64,000 nt of DNA. Origin: Thunnus maccoyii. Taxonomy: Eukaryota; Chordata; Actinopteri; Scombriformes; Scombridae. This document shows, in pieces, positions 1-12,960 of this stretch. Made by a program: the position numbers and the translations under genes. The number at the start of each line of letters is the position of its first letter. Within the stretch, counting starts at the first letter, position 1. The stretch covers positions 9,480,001 through 9,544,000 of the forward strand of contig NC_056538.1 in assembly GCF_910596095.1 (NCBI RefSeq), in the 5' to 3' direction. The notes beneath the pieces are model-generated. The model saw only the letters and a list, made by a program, of their open reading frames with translations, did no database searches and was not told the origin of the DNA.

Positions 1-2422
1 GAAGGAATAAGAGCAGACTGCTAGGACACACAGAGGAGGGTATATGGGGAAGACAGATATGTTGGAACAGGATGTGGCCACCAGAAGAGTTACATGAATT
101 TTGGATCTTCTCCACAAACTGTTTGAGACGCTCTGCAACACAGACGACAGACAGACAAAGTGTTAGTCAGCTTTAAATTACTTTTCAGTGACCTTATAAA
201 ATTTATAAAATTAGTTTTTCTGTGTTTCTGTATGCTGTAAGTGTTCAGATTATGACAATGAAATATGTCTGAGCTCAAATGTCAGGTCTTGTCTCTTATG
301 TTTTACCGACAGTTTACAATAAATTGGGTGACAAAAACAGACATTAAGGAAGATATAAAGTATTCTTGAATGTCCAAAAAAGAAGTGTACAAATTGGGGG
401 GGGATTGTGCTGGGACATGTCGATTTACTATCTTATTTCACGCTACGTCTCAGTTGCATAACCTGCTTCAGTGCTTATCTGATCAAAGCCATATAATGGG
501 GAGAAATTAGAGACTATACACAAGCACCGGCTGCATTTTTGAAGGCAAGAAACACAAGAGAGAAAACCTCAAAAGATAGAAGACAAAAGTGGAAATTTTG
601 ACATGTGATGATAATGAAGTTCGCTCATTTTGATTGTTACCACAAGCAACATGTGTCAAATAAGTTATTTGCTCAACAGGTTTGTCTTCGGTTATTGTGT
701 TGTGAAAAGCACTTAACGGACCACAGATTAGTAGTAGTGAAAAATATAGATTATTTTTATGTTTTATTCAGCGCTTGAAAAGCAGATTTTTACTTTTTCA
801 CTTTCTCTTTAACTAGGACAAAATTAGACGTAATTGTTATTTCAAATACTATTAATAATATTATTTCAGTCAATTTAAATGATATGGACAGGAATAAAAA
901 AATTCTGAATTAAATGCCCATATTTAATTATTACATACTGTACAGTTAATAAAATTTAGACAAAGAACCTCCTGTATATAAGTGTACATGAAATAAATCT
1001 TTTACACTGACAACAAATTACACTTTAGAGTATAGTCATTACATTTTCAAGAGATAATTCACAAATACCCAATATACAGCCTAAAATGCTATCACATGAG
1101 TAACCGGTCAAATTGAGAGGGCCGTTTAAAAGCAGATTCGATTGTTTATAGTGTTAGCTCAATTAGTAATGAATGCCAGAATGTAGGAAGACTCAATTTA
1201 CATGGAATGCCATTATCTTAATTAAGAACGACTGTCGGGCAGTTTTACACGGCACGACATTCACTCCACACTAACATCTGACTACCACACAACCAAGATC
1301 CTGTCATGTACCTGAACTCTGAGGAAGAAGACAAACACTGGCTCACCTTCCGCTCAACACAAACACTTTTTTTTTTTTTCCCCACACAAACCACACTTTT
1401 AATTCCTGTTGAAAGCAATCATAAGCTTTTAATCACAACAATGACTTCATTTCCTTCTGAATCCTCATGATTAAAGTCTGAGAGAAGTACACTGCAGTCC
1501 TTCTGGTCTGACAAGTACAGTTTAAGATGCTTTAGAAGCTTAAACATGTGGGAAAGCTGACAATTGCTACTTGACCAGCGATGACTAAAAAGAAACGTGA
1601 GGATAAAGTGAAATGTGCATTCACTTCAATCTATAAAAAAAATGACATAACTGAAAAATATCTTCTCAACAACAGTTTCAACGGTTATCCATCCAAACTC
1701 TTAATGTATTCACTGTCACACTGTCTTGCAATAGAAGGTCAAGAAAAAAACAAATACTGATGAATGATTTGGTGAAATATTAAATCTGACCTGCATGTGC
1801 AGACACACTTAATCACAGCTGGTTACATAGGCAGTTCATAAAGTTAATTAAGCTATTATTAAAAGACCAACACAACAGAATAATACTGTGATACATACTT
1901 TAAAGCCAATAGTCTTTACTGGAAATAAATAATGATATTTTTCTCTTTTACTGTTCCACTAAGTAGACTTTAATAAAAGGGAGAGTATGAGGATAACATT
2001 TGAAAAGCGATAGGCTCAAAAAGGAAATGTGAGAAAAATACCAATGTGCCTTTATAAACCAACCCAAATTAAAAATAAAGACACTCTTTTGAGCCATTTG
2101 TTACCTTACTAAACTCCACTTAAAGTTCAGAAAAAGCTAAAGCCACTTTTAATAAAAATAAACTAAAATGAACAACAAATGTAAAGGTACAGACACCAGT
2201 AGTATTTTTTGCCTGTTCACATGCATCCATACGTTACCTTCTGAGATGGTAAAGGATGACAAGTATAACCTGTGGCAGCTGAAACATGCACAAACAGCAG
2301 CAGCAGCAACTTCTACCCCAAACTTCGAGAATCCTGTGGTATTACAAAAACTTGCCAGAGAAACAGCGTGCACTAGCACATCAGGACACCGTGTTTGCCC
2401 ATTGAGCTCTCAAACCTCTCTC

Positions 2423-2467
<45 letters not shown>

Positions 2468-4494
2468 CCTTGTTGTCCCTCTCTCACCACACACACACTT
2501 ACACACATGCCACGCTCGGAGACGCACAGCCGCGCAGACCTATGCAGAGATGCATGCGTTCTGACAGAAGATACTGGATAAACACAATGCGAGCTCAGAC
2601 ATGCACACTTTGAAGTTTGATTAGATGTGTATAGTGACAATACAGCAATAATTGACTACGGTTCAGGTTTTTTGACACACTATGGTCATGGCTGAGCTCT
2701 CACACACACCAAGACACACACACACACACACACACTTTGCAGCCAGGGGAAGTCCTACCCTTGAGTTGTTCTGTGGCATTGTGGGGCTCTGTGTCAGGGT
2801 GCTACTTGATATTGCCTGTCTTGTGCATGCACACACACACACACATGCCCTGTTTCCCCTTAACTAGTTACGCTTTCGCATTGCTCTCATCCTTCAATCT
2901 TGAGTCAATCCTGATTTTTTTTTTTATCCACTACTTTTCAAGTTCTTTCCTGGTGTCATCATTGTGCACACCTGCCATGGAAAGATTAGACTTCTGCTGC
3001 TTTGACCCCTGTTTCCCATCATTTTTGAGTCCTGTTCTGTTTTCTTCAGACCGGCAGTTTATTTGGATATATTCCTATGTCTGCATTTCATTTAGATGTC
3101 CAAGGATAAGGCATTTTCCTCGAATAATGCTTTGAAGGAAAACAACAAAGACATTCTGTTATTTTTTCATGCATTTACTACTGTAGCTGTGTTCACAGTC
3201 AAATTGGCTACAGAGCTTCGGTGATAAAAGACAGCTACTTTCTGTGCTCTTAACATGCTGCACGCGCTACATTAGAAAAGTGAGCTTGCTGCCTGTGTTA
3301 CTACAAGGCAGACAAGTGCCTGAATCATCTTTCTGTACTCAGTGCAAGGCTGCGGTAGTGCTGGGCAGCTCCCCAACTCCATGTAGCCAAATTTGCCTCT
3401 GTACCTAAACTCCCACAGGTTACTGCTGCAATTTTTCCTGCTTAAGTAACAGTTAAAAATATAGGTATTTTATATATAGAGAAAAAATAAGATAAAACTG
3501 CTACAAGAGACTCTTTTTTTTCAACAGTCAATATTCAGCTTTAAAGAAAGTCAAGAAATGCAAAAAAAAAGAACAGAAAAAAACTTTGCAAAAGCAGTCC
3601 ACAACTCTCTTATATGTCCGTGTTGTACTTTAACTTCAGTTCATGTGTGTGTCAGGTAGACACATGCATGCAAAAAAACTTTCTCACACATACTAATGTT
3701 GCATAAGCTATATTTGCAATCACATGCTTGAATAATCCTTATTGTAAAATGCTGCATGAGTAATTAAACCATATTTCATGAAGGAATCTAAAAGACCCCT
3801 GTGATGAACAGTCTATCAGCTCACGAGCTTTCGCCTCTGAAATCCCCATGAGATCCCATAGGGTGCCTGCTCAGTGTATCTTTCACCCTAAAACAACTCA
3901 TAAAGCTTCGGGCTGTGTGCCAGCTTTTGTATCCTAGCTGTTTTTAAACACGGACCAACACCCCATAGTCTGGGGTATAGACGTCAGGAATGGTTGAGTA
4001 AAAATAATGTGCTTATCAGACTCTGCTCTGGCAACTCTCAGGGGGTTTCCTGAATAGTTTTGGACTGTGGACAGATGTAGACTTCCATTTCTATTAGCCA
4101 ACTTTCCTTCTTTGTTAGATTTAATCTCCATCTATCTAACTGTCGCTAATCATTGCCAAAGATTCATAGAGTCATTGCCAAAGATTTGAGAGTTTTAAAT
4201 AGTCAGATAATGACATATAGATTGATATTGATGTTGACAACATTCCTGATAAGGATCCCACATTTACACACTAAATCATCTAAAACATGTCTGTTACTAT
4301 CAGAAGCATAAGAAATCATTAAATGTATAAAAACAATGAATTTGATAAGAAGACAATAAAGGAGAGAAGGAACATTTCTCCTTTGGCCAGCTCTTGAGGC
4401 ATGCCTGATCCAAAAATGGTTACTTTACTTTTTATTAAATTTACCAGTTTAATTGAGCTGCTTTAAGAAAAAAAAACAGGCAAAAAAGACCAGG
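1..4494. other. Intergenic, no gene seen
   Basis: AT-rich sequence without supportable exons. Holds a (CT)n run at about 2426-2463 and (CA)n runs at 2714-2735 and 2829-2844. The block 1120-1260 is rich in TAAT/ATTA motifs and might be a conserved noncoding element. Confidence 0.6.
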
Positions 4495-4749
4495 GGTCCA
4501 TTTCACCAAAGAGATTTGTGAGCACTGCTTGTACGCAGGTCGCATATGGTGGCTGTGCCCTGTTTCAATGATTGTTACTCGCAAATTGCAGATGAACTTG
4601 TGAGTCCTATAGTCCTCTCACATGCCCATGCATGGGTCACAAGTATGATGTTTCTTTTGATTCGTCAAACATGTCAACATTAACACAAGAAGAAATTATC
4701 TCATGTTGCAGGTCGCAGCTTGCATGTTGCAAATTTGGTGAAATGGGCC
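4495..4749. mobile_element. Short element with perfect 13-bp terminal inverted repeats
   Basis: CCATTTCACCAAA at 4498-4510 and its exact reverse complement at 4734-4746, with similarity extending outward (GGTCC/GGGCC). About 255 bp with no coding capacity, so MITE-like. No clear target-site duplication. Confidence 0.7.
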
Positions 4750-4796
4750 TCAAGCTTGAAGTGGGGATTAAAAGTTTTCTATCCTTTTTCGGAATC

Positions 4797-5005
4797 AGCT
4801 TTTGAGGGCAGATGGCGGTTTGATGGTAATAAAGACCATCTTTCAACTGGAGAACTTAGGTTCAAGCCCCTCTGTCAAGAAACATCTGCCCTGCTGAAGT
4901 GTCCTTGAGCAAGATGCTAGATTCCTAACAGATTGCGACAGACAGTGATGCACTGTAGCTGACCCTGCCCTCTGATTATGCTGGAACAGCTTAAGGAAAG
5001 TTTTA
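4797..5005 (+). mobile_element. tRNA-like SINE candidate
   Basis: Perfect pol III B-box match GTTCAAGCC at 4860-4868, followed by CTGAAGTGTCCTTGAGCAAG and CTGACCCTGCCCTCTGA, typical of a widespread fish SINE body. Confidence 0.6.
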
Positions 5006-5009
5006 CAGT

Positions 5010-5483
5010 ATTTATTACCAGCTGCCTGATATCATTTCAAATATTAAATCTTCAAATGACAAAACCATATGACTGATGCTTCAGTTTATTTTATCACACT
5101 AAATTTGGTCTTTATCTATGAGAGATTACTGTTTTTAGATAAACTGTAGAACGTAGCTAATTGTTTAAATGAAGTATTTTGTAATAGTGTATAGTTTTTT
5201 GTACAAAAATATTTACAATATATTAAACATCCTCTCCTAATATTATGCAGATAGATAACTGAGGGAAATTTACTTTATTGATTGTTTCACTTGATTCAGT
5301 AGTAATGTGCTTTCACTCAGAACACCCATGCAGGTGCCATGACAAACACACAATCTTACTCACACTGTCTCACTAACTCATACACACACAAACACAAACT
5401 CACTAAAATATTTGCTCACACACAAAAAGCAAAGTAGCACTCTCTATCATGGACACAAACATGCATGCACACATACAGAAGCA

Positions 5484-5518
<35 letters not shown>

Positions 5519-8060
5519 AACCTGAGAAAATAATTTATGAAATCCTTGTTTTGTTCCATATGTCTTCTCCTGTGCTCCACAAGTGTGGCCTATAGTTTCC
5601 CGTGCTCACTCGACATCATGCCAACTTGGACCCCGGCTAATTGAAAAATAAACAGTGCAGATAGACATAGGAGGAGAAAACCAGTAAGTGCATTGGGTTG
5701 CTAGCGTGAGCACCACAGTGCTGCCACATCTGCACAAACAACACTTAACTAGTCTTATAGTACTTAAAGGAAACTACTCCCAGGAGAAAAGGAAAAGACT
5801 TTTGATAAGTAGAAATGCAAACACAGTTTGTGGCAAATTGTCAAGACATGCACAGTAACCTGTCCTGAAGTCAGGATTTACTTCCATTTCCTGTCTTGTG
5901 GTTGCATAAGAACTTGGAAAATGTGGGAAATGTTAATGTGGGCATTATTGAATTATGCCCCTTTGGCTGTTATGTGACTGTGTAATACTGTTGGCCAAGT
6001 CAGGCACCCAAGACAGCTCTGAAATACACAAACAATGGCTTATCTCAGCAACCCTGCCTTCTAGAAATCACCTTTATGTAAAGCTAATTTTAAAGCAATG
6101 CTGCCCAGATTATGTATCATTAAAGTAATGAGAAAATGTTAATTAACATATGTGCCAAGTTGCAAAATGTAGCATTTAATCACTTGAAAAAACATAATCC
6201 AGGTATCAATTATTTGTGTCATCACAAGGTTACTGGGAAAACAAATTAATACTATTTAAACGTAATTTCTAGTATGAGGGTTGAACTCAGACAGTAGTCA
6301 CCATCAACACAGCCATGTCACTGTCACAACCAACAGATTAACTCAAACATGTGTTCATGCAAGTACCAGGAAGAGAGAAAGTACAGTACAGGACATTCTG
6401 CAACCCATTCAACTCTCCCTTGTTGTAAAGCTGCTGTGTACTGTAGTAGTTGCTGTGGTTTACCATCATTACTTTAGTTTTTGTTGTACTCACCCCCCGC
6501 CATGTTATTATTATTATTATTATTCCCAGTCCAATCACCATCTGGCCTATTGTCTTGCTTTCCAAAGTCAGAGTTCAACATCGATTCTTCTGCATGTAGA
6601 TCTCTGAGGAACATTATTATAACATATCCCTTCATCCTAGTCTGTACCTCTAATCTCCTCAGTGTTTGAGCTCAAACATGAAATTACAATCCAAATAATC
6701 CTATAGTGACAAGCAGTAATCTGGGAGGCACGTAAAGATGCATCAAGCAGAATACATTACCCACAAGCACAATGAGGACTTCTCTACCCACCGAGCAATT
6801 CTGATTATGATTAATGACAGCTTTCTGGAAATATTGTCACATTCTCGTTTGTGTCTTCAGTGTTGAGACCAAATGGTCCGAAATAAATGATGTGAGTGTT
6901 ACTGACAGAAGACGCACGGATGTTTAAACTGTTCACACTTTTCTATAAGAAACTGATTAATTAATTAAACTCTACTGTAAACTCTCTTTTAATGACTCAA
7001 GTAAATGAAGGACTCTCTAAATCCATCCTCTTCATCAAATGTTTTCTGATCACTATTGGTTTTGAGCAAAAGACCCTTTTCACAGCAGAAAATTTGACTT
7101 TTCAAAGCAGAAGAAGCAGAGGTGATGTTAATGATGGCTGCATTCCATTTAGTGCACGCTCACTCACTGACACCGTTTACTCAGACAAGTAATGCAATGA
7201 AGCTGTTGTTAATGTGTTATTATTTACAACTGTTCTTTTCTTGCTTTGACAAGTCAAAATGTCTGCCATGAAAAGGGTCAATATCAGGAGTCAAATATGA
7301 ATCCATAAATTCTTTGCAGGTGCTTCTTCTTCTTTTATTCTACATGGACATGACAACATTTCAACTTCAAATGTGGAGCATTTGAGGAAGTCCTGTCCTA
7401 TGGTGTGGGTTTTTAACTGTAATTTTGACTTTATTATCATTGTCATTAAACCTCATAATTTGAAAACAAATGTTTTATCATCTTCAAATCAAGTGGCCAA
7501 AGTTTGACTGAAGCAATATCACCTACCTGAAGTCAACTTCATCAACTCACAGCTGAATGGTTTGGAGTATTCAGAAACAGAATTTCTGAATCTTGACCCC
7601 CAATACTCAGGCAGTTGTGTTTATTGGTGTAGTGATACTCAAGAGATTGTTGAAATTGAGGACTTGTGTATACTGAGCAGTGCTGATCATGATCAGGCAT
7701 AAGATATGAAGATACAGCTGATTTACTGTCTTTCCATCTCACCTAATTCATTTGCATGTCTTGATCAGATGGACAATATTCTGTTAATAGACCAAGACAA
7801 AGGCATCAAAAACAGACTTCTTTTACATAACATGGAGATTAGATCAGCTTTGTAGACGATGAAATAGAAAATGTTTTGTATAAAACTTGGTCGCCAAATG
7901 ATTTGACCAAAAACAACTAAACTATGTGCTTTGAAATCATCTGGATGCAAAAAAAGATGTTTGTTGATGCATATAAGGTGGTGTTGAAAGTGCAAATTTC
8001 AACTTGCCTTTCCTTTGATGGCAGTATATGGCTTTCTGTATGTGCCAGTTTTCATTAAAA
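5010..8060. other. Intergenic, no gene seen
   Basis: AT-rich. (GA)n at 5486-5516 and an (ATT)n run at about 6505-6524. No exon with matching splice sites found. Confidence 0.55.
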
Positions 8061-8063
8061 AGT

Positions 8064-8240
8064 AGTTTTCATGGGGTGTCTGGTTAAGATGCTTACAATA
8101 ATATGGTCACAACATCCCCGGTTTGATAGCAGGGGACTTTTGTTTCATGTCGTCCACCTCTTCTCTTCATCACCATCCATCAAAATTAGTTGTCATAGAG
8201 AAGAAAAGGGTTTTTTGGGCTGCCACAGACACACAACTTC
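8064..8240 (+). mobile_element. tRNA-like SINE candidate (diverged)
   Basis: CTGGTTAAGATGCTTAC resembles an A box and CCCCGGTTTGATAGCAGGGG a degenerate B box, about 45 bp apart. The tail boundary is unclear. Confidence 0.4.
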
Positions 8241-8339
8241 AGGCTACCGCAGACTGCTAGACTGCACTACAACTACCCGCCAAAACAAGGTCACCAGCAC
8301 ACCATGGGGGCTTGACCTCTTATCCGTTAATTTCTGATT

Positions 8340-10158
8340 TAAAACCCTCCCTGGGTCAAGCTTGGGATGGACCAGCACCCTCCAGCTTCACTACACTGAC
8401 GTGTAGCCACTAAAAATAAAGACAACCCATAGGGTGTCCAAGCACAGATTACAGGCTCTCGCTGTTCACCATGACGACAAGGGCTCAAATACTACAGGTT
8501 CAGCAGGAGACTCATGGGCAGCACATACAGAAAACATTACATAATTATATTGTATTGGTCAGCAGCAATAACTTTTAAGCTAGAAAAAGTAGTCTGAAGT
8601 TCAGAAGTCACTGACACAAATCTCAGTTTCTTGATTGGACCTTTAATACGCATTTTCCAAAATGTCTTCCTTGACACAAACTCTAAAAACATCACAATTC
8701 TTAATAAGCAAACCAGGCAATGAGACCTAAAATGGACAGAGACAGAAAAACTATCAATATTCATAGAAATAGTTCATCTGAAGGCAAGACGGAAATATGT
8801 AACTGTTTCTGGTGTCAGGTGATGTTGAAATGCATTTGGCATTATGGTGCAAACGGCCTTACACTCGGGATGTGATGCTTAGATGTGAGAGTGAGATTGT
8901 ACGCAGCATCGGAGATGTTGTAATGGACAGATATTTTCGAGGCAAATATATGTTGATGACAAAACCTCACAGTCTGCAAGTCCAGGTTCCATTTAAAAAA
9001 TGTCTGAGAAATGACCTGTTGGTGATTGAGAGTTATGGCTTGTGTTGTGTTAATTATTTGTGGATTTCATGAAAACAGAATGGCTTCATGCCCACATTTT
9101 GTGTGCTCAAGTGAACAGTGGGAACTGACCAGTGAAGCAGTGCCAAATAATACAAACACAGCATTTGAGAAGTTATAGCTGCACACAATCCTTCATTCAG
9201 TCTAACTAGACAGATATAAAACCAAACAACAGTTGGCATTGTGTGTATAATACCATAAATTTGGATTTGGTCTTATATTTGTGCATATCACACATTTCAA
9301 GTTATACTTTAAATCATGAAATATCCCTAATTAAATAACTAATCCCAAAATCTGGAAGTTAATTTGTTTCCCAGATCTGACAGATTATAGCAAGTCCAAT
9401 TCAAAATCCCTGGATGTTATGGAAATAATACAGATGAGGCCTTGAAAAAAATTAAACAACACTCACACTGAAACCCCCCCCCTCCCGCCAACCACCACCA
9501 CCTCTCACCTAGTAAGGAGTGTATTAGTGGCTTGCACACACATCCTCCACAGATGGCTATCGCTATACTTTTAGAGCTGAAAATTGATTGGAGTAAACAG
9601 TAATTGTATATCTGTGTAGATGAACCTGCTGGTAATAAAATTATGTGCTGTAAAAAGACCGGCAGTGTGGTCTTACCTTGATATTTTTAGCAAGACAGCC
9701 TGCATTGTCCATGGAGCGTCTGGTCGTCCAGTGTCCAAGACATCGCCTATCAGTGTAGTCTAAACCCAATCACACAAATCACACATGCCTGGGTTTACAG
9801 AGGGCCGTATTCTGCTCTGCCTGGCTTAAGACACAAACACTCATACTCGAGCATGCATGCACACACTCACACACATGCTGTCACCCAAACACACACACAC
9901 ACACTCTGAGCTTTAGCAAAGGATCCTTGCCTCTAATCCAAGACTCCTTGATGCATATTTATAAGAGGGCCAAACAGGAATAAGAGCAGAACACGGAAAC
10001 AAGTCACATAATGTGGAAGATCAACAAGGTGAAACATTAACAAGTGTGTGTAAGAGAGATTATTTAAGTCTCAGCCTGTCTGTGTCCTGGTGTAACTAAC
10101 CCATTTACAGCCACCTGCAACTTACTGGGCCACAAGGCACCCTGCCAGGTGCAGTAAT
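8340..10158. other. Intergenic, no gene seen
   Basis: No supportable exon. Short C-run near 9474-9483 and CA-rich sequence at 9835-9905. Confidence 0.5.
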
Positions 10159-10255
10159 ACAGTCGGTCTACTTAGCCTTTATTGTGTGTTTGTGTTTGAG
10201 AGAGAAGAGACGGAGAGAACTGAAAGAGATATAAAAGAGGGTGGCCCAGGTTCAG
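10159..10255 (+). repeat. Copy 1 of a local 90-bp duplication
   Basis: Begins ACAGTCGGTCTACTTAGCC and ends with TATAAAAGAGGG...GTTCAG. Near-identical to 11250-11336 apart from an 8-bp indel and some substitutions. Confidence 0.85.
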
Positions 10256-10461
10256 ACACACATTTTCCGTCATGTTGTCATTAAATAAATAGTAATCACT
10301 GTGCCCTCTTTCCTTCTGTCTCATCTGCTCACACACACCCAGCGTCCAGTCTCTCCTTCTTGTTAAAAGCCAGCCTGTGCGAGTGTTGAACGTCATTCCA
10401 ATCAGCATCAGCTGAAGTACTAGGTTAATCCTCATTGCAACACACACAAATCCACACAGAG

Positions 10462-10462
10462 G

Positions 10463-10561
<99 letters not shown>

Positions 10562-10612
10562 GCACGCGCGCACACACACACACGCACACACACACGCACA
10601 CACAAACACAAC
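10462..10612 (+). repeat. Long (CA)n microsatellite with CG/CGCA interruptions
   Basis: GCGCGCGCG leads into about 45 uninterrupted CA units, then ACGCGCACGCGCGCACAC. Alternating purine-pyrimidine over some 150 bp. Confidence 0.95.
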
Positions 10613-11164
10613 TGAAAAGGGGAAGAAGAGAGAGAAAAAAAATGGAAGGGGATAATGAGACCAGGTGTGTGATGAACAGTCCTGCATGGTTCAACAGTGG
10701 GCTAATTCCTCCTGTCAACTACTAACAGCTGGACATGGAAACTATCATGAGACTCATTTTTTTTGACGTCAGGACTTGTACGTAAGTCGAGGCGGACAGG
10801 TTCAGAAGTTCACAATCCTGCTTTGTTCTGCATAACATACCTTAAAACATATCCACAATAAGCAGTTTGCCTTCACAAGGAGCAACACGTGGGGATATAA
10901 GCCTTTAAAACTGTCAGCCTATACTGGTTAAAAATACAAATACCAGTTATTATTATTATTTGAACACCTCTATGGACCAGCCTATAAGACTTTAAATAAT
11001 CTTCAAATGTGAAATACTGACTGAAGTGGGTCTCAGGCAACAGGTCAGTGATAGGTTTGGGACACTGCCATGAGCAACAGCCATCAGATTTTGTGATGCT
11101 TATATTATAAATTGTTTTACATCCAACAGGATGGCATGGTATGAGGAGGTGTGCTGGCATTGGT

Positions 11165-11560
11165 GAAGGAAGTATTAAGATATTTTTTTATTTTTAGTAA
11201 AAGTACCAATACAGCAATGTAAAAATACTCCAGGACTTGCAGGACTTTTACAGTCAGTCTACTTAGCCTTCATTGTGTGTGTGTGTTTCAGAGAGAAGAG
11301 ATGTAAGAGATATAAAAGAGGGCAGCCTAAGTTCAGTAAAAGTCCTGCATGAAAAATCCTACTTAAGTACATAAATATTATCAACTTGATGTAGTTAAAG
11401 TATTGCAGTAAAAGTAGTGGTTTGGTCCCTCTGACTGATATATTTTTATATATGACATCATTAGATTATTAATACTGAAGCATCAGTGTGTAGGCAGCAT
11501 GTTACTGTTGTAGCTGCTGGAGGTGGAGCTAGTTTGAACTACTTTATATACAGTTAGCTA
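11165..11560. mobile_element. Teleost dispersed repeat, interrupted by copy 2 of the local duplication
   Basis: TAGTAAAAGTACCAATACAG and TAAAAATACTC, then AAGTCCTGCATGAAAAATCC and TACTTAAGTA, a sequence type common in percomorph genomes. Bases 11250-11336 repeat 10159-10255 and are flanked by perfect 13-bp inverted repeats. Related text recurs at 12628-12960. Confidence 0.6.
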
Positions 11561-11570
11561 GTTTAGTCCA

Positions 11571-11830
11571 GTGGTTCCCAACCTAGGGGCCTGGCCTCTC
11601 CAAAGGGTCACCAGAGAAATGTGAGGGGTCATCAGATGATTAATGGCAGAGTAAAGAAGAAAAAACAAAGTTGTGATACACTAATCTTTTCAGTTCTTGG
11701 ACTTTTTCTCTAATCTTTGATTTTTGGTGAAATGTTTAGAGGGAAAAATCACTATTTGGTGGAGCTGTTAACAACTCATAGACATCTGAAAAGTAACTAA
11801 AACTGTCAAATAAATGTAGTAGATAAGAAA
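11571..11830. mobile_element. Second dispersed repeat next to the first
   Basis: CAGTGGTTCCCAACCTAGGG, then AAGGGTCACCAGAGAAATG and GGAGCTGTTAACAACTCATA. I recognise this as a frequent teleost interspersed repeat but not its class. Confidence 0.55.
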
Positions 11831-12627
11831 GTACAATATGCAGCCTGCAGCTCTTTCAATCAATGCACTATGGCTGTTTCTGCTTCTACTTTTCATGTTT
11901 TAATAGTAGGGCCAACAAGTAGAAATTTAAGATACTGCACAAGCACTATACTTGAAATATTGTATTTATATGTTATTGTTTTTTGTTTTTTTAAAAATGG
12001 TCTTCCTGTGATTTTATGCAAAATTTTTCATGTAAAGTAAAGCTGGTTATGGCCTGACCACTGGAGAGCAATCTGCTTTTAACAAATGAACTTCCAACTG
12101 AAGTGCTAACCGCTAATTCAGACACTGTTGAGGAATTCAGTAACTTTTTATAATACAAAACAAACTGTTTTTGTGCATTAACATCTTGTAGCTTGCCATT
12201 GACATGACAACAAACATTATAATGTTAAATATAATGTGCTGGGGACATACTAACCTTGATTTATCATCAGGAAATCATTGGAGTTGAGTGTTTCATCTGC
12301 TGTGTCTTGTATAAGTGTGTAACTGATTTTCAGGAGATATAACATAAGCTGTTTAATTGTACTGAAGCTTCCTCTGTCCTGATTGGCTGACTGATGTCCA
12401 CAGCTAATTAGGTTAAATGCGCACACCTGTTACAGTTGCTGAAAGTGACTGCTCAGTGTTGCGTTACACTTAAAAAACCATTAGCTTTTATTGTTACTGA
12501 GCAAAAAGATTTATTGACCGATTGCAATCATTTCATGGGTGAATTACACTGTAAATTACTGTATGTTAGTCTTTCCTGAACAAGAAAAAACAAACTTTCA
12601 TTTGAAAGTTAGCTGCAATTTATGAGC

Positions 12628-12960
12628 TGTGGTGGAGTATTTAAGTATTATCAGCAAAATCAATCAATCACAGGTGAAAGTACTCACTTAGAGAAAAATG
12701 CTTGTTACTTTTTTTATTACAGGCTAGTAGATTAGTAATAGGCTGCTTGACTTTTATTGTATAGTTGGTGTAATTTTAACGATTCATTAATTACATCTGT
12801 TCTACCTATGTCAAATCTATCGCTGCAAAGTAGCTGTCAAATAAGTGTGGTGGAGTGAAAAGTACATCTCCCTCTGACATGTGGTGGAGTAGATAAAAGC
12901 CCAAGTGAAGCATCCCAAATTACTTAAGTACTTGATTAAATATACTTAGATGCATTCCAG
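12628..12960. mobile_element. Related copy of the 11165 repeat
   Basis: GTGGTGGAGTATTTAAGTAT at the left, GTAGCTGTCAAATAAGTGTGG and GTGGTGGAGTAGATAAAAGC inside, ATTACTTAAGTACTTG at the right: the other end of the same repeat type as at 11165. Confidence 0.5.

Noticed and set aside
2168..2640. 137-codon plus-strand ORF with Ser-Leu repeats
   Set aside because: It runs through a (CT)n microsatellite; no domain and no splice context.
10172..10718. Long ORFs of Cys-Val or Thr-His repeats
   Set aside because: They are translations of the CA/GT microsatellite on both strands, not proteins.
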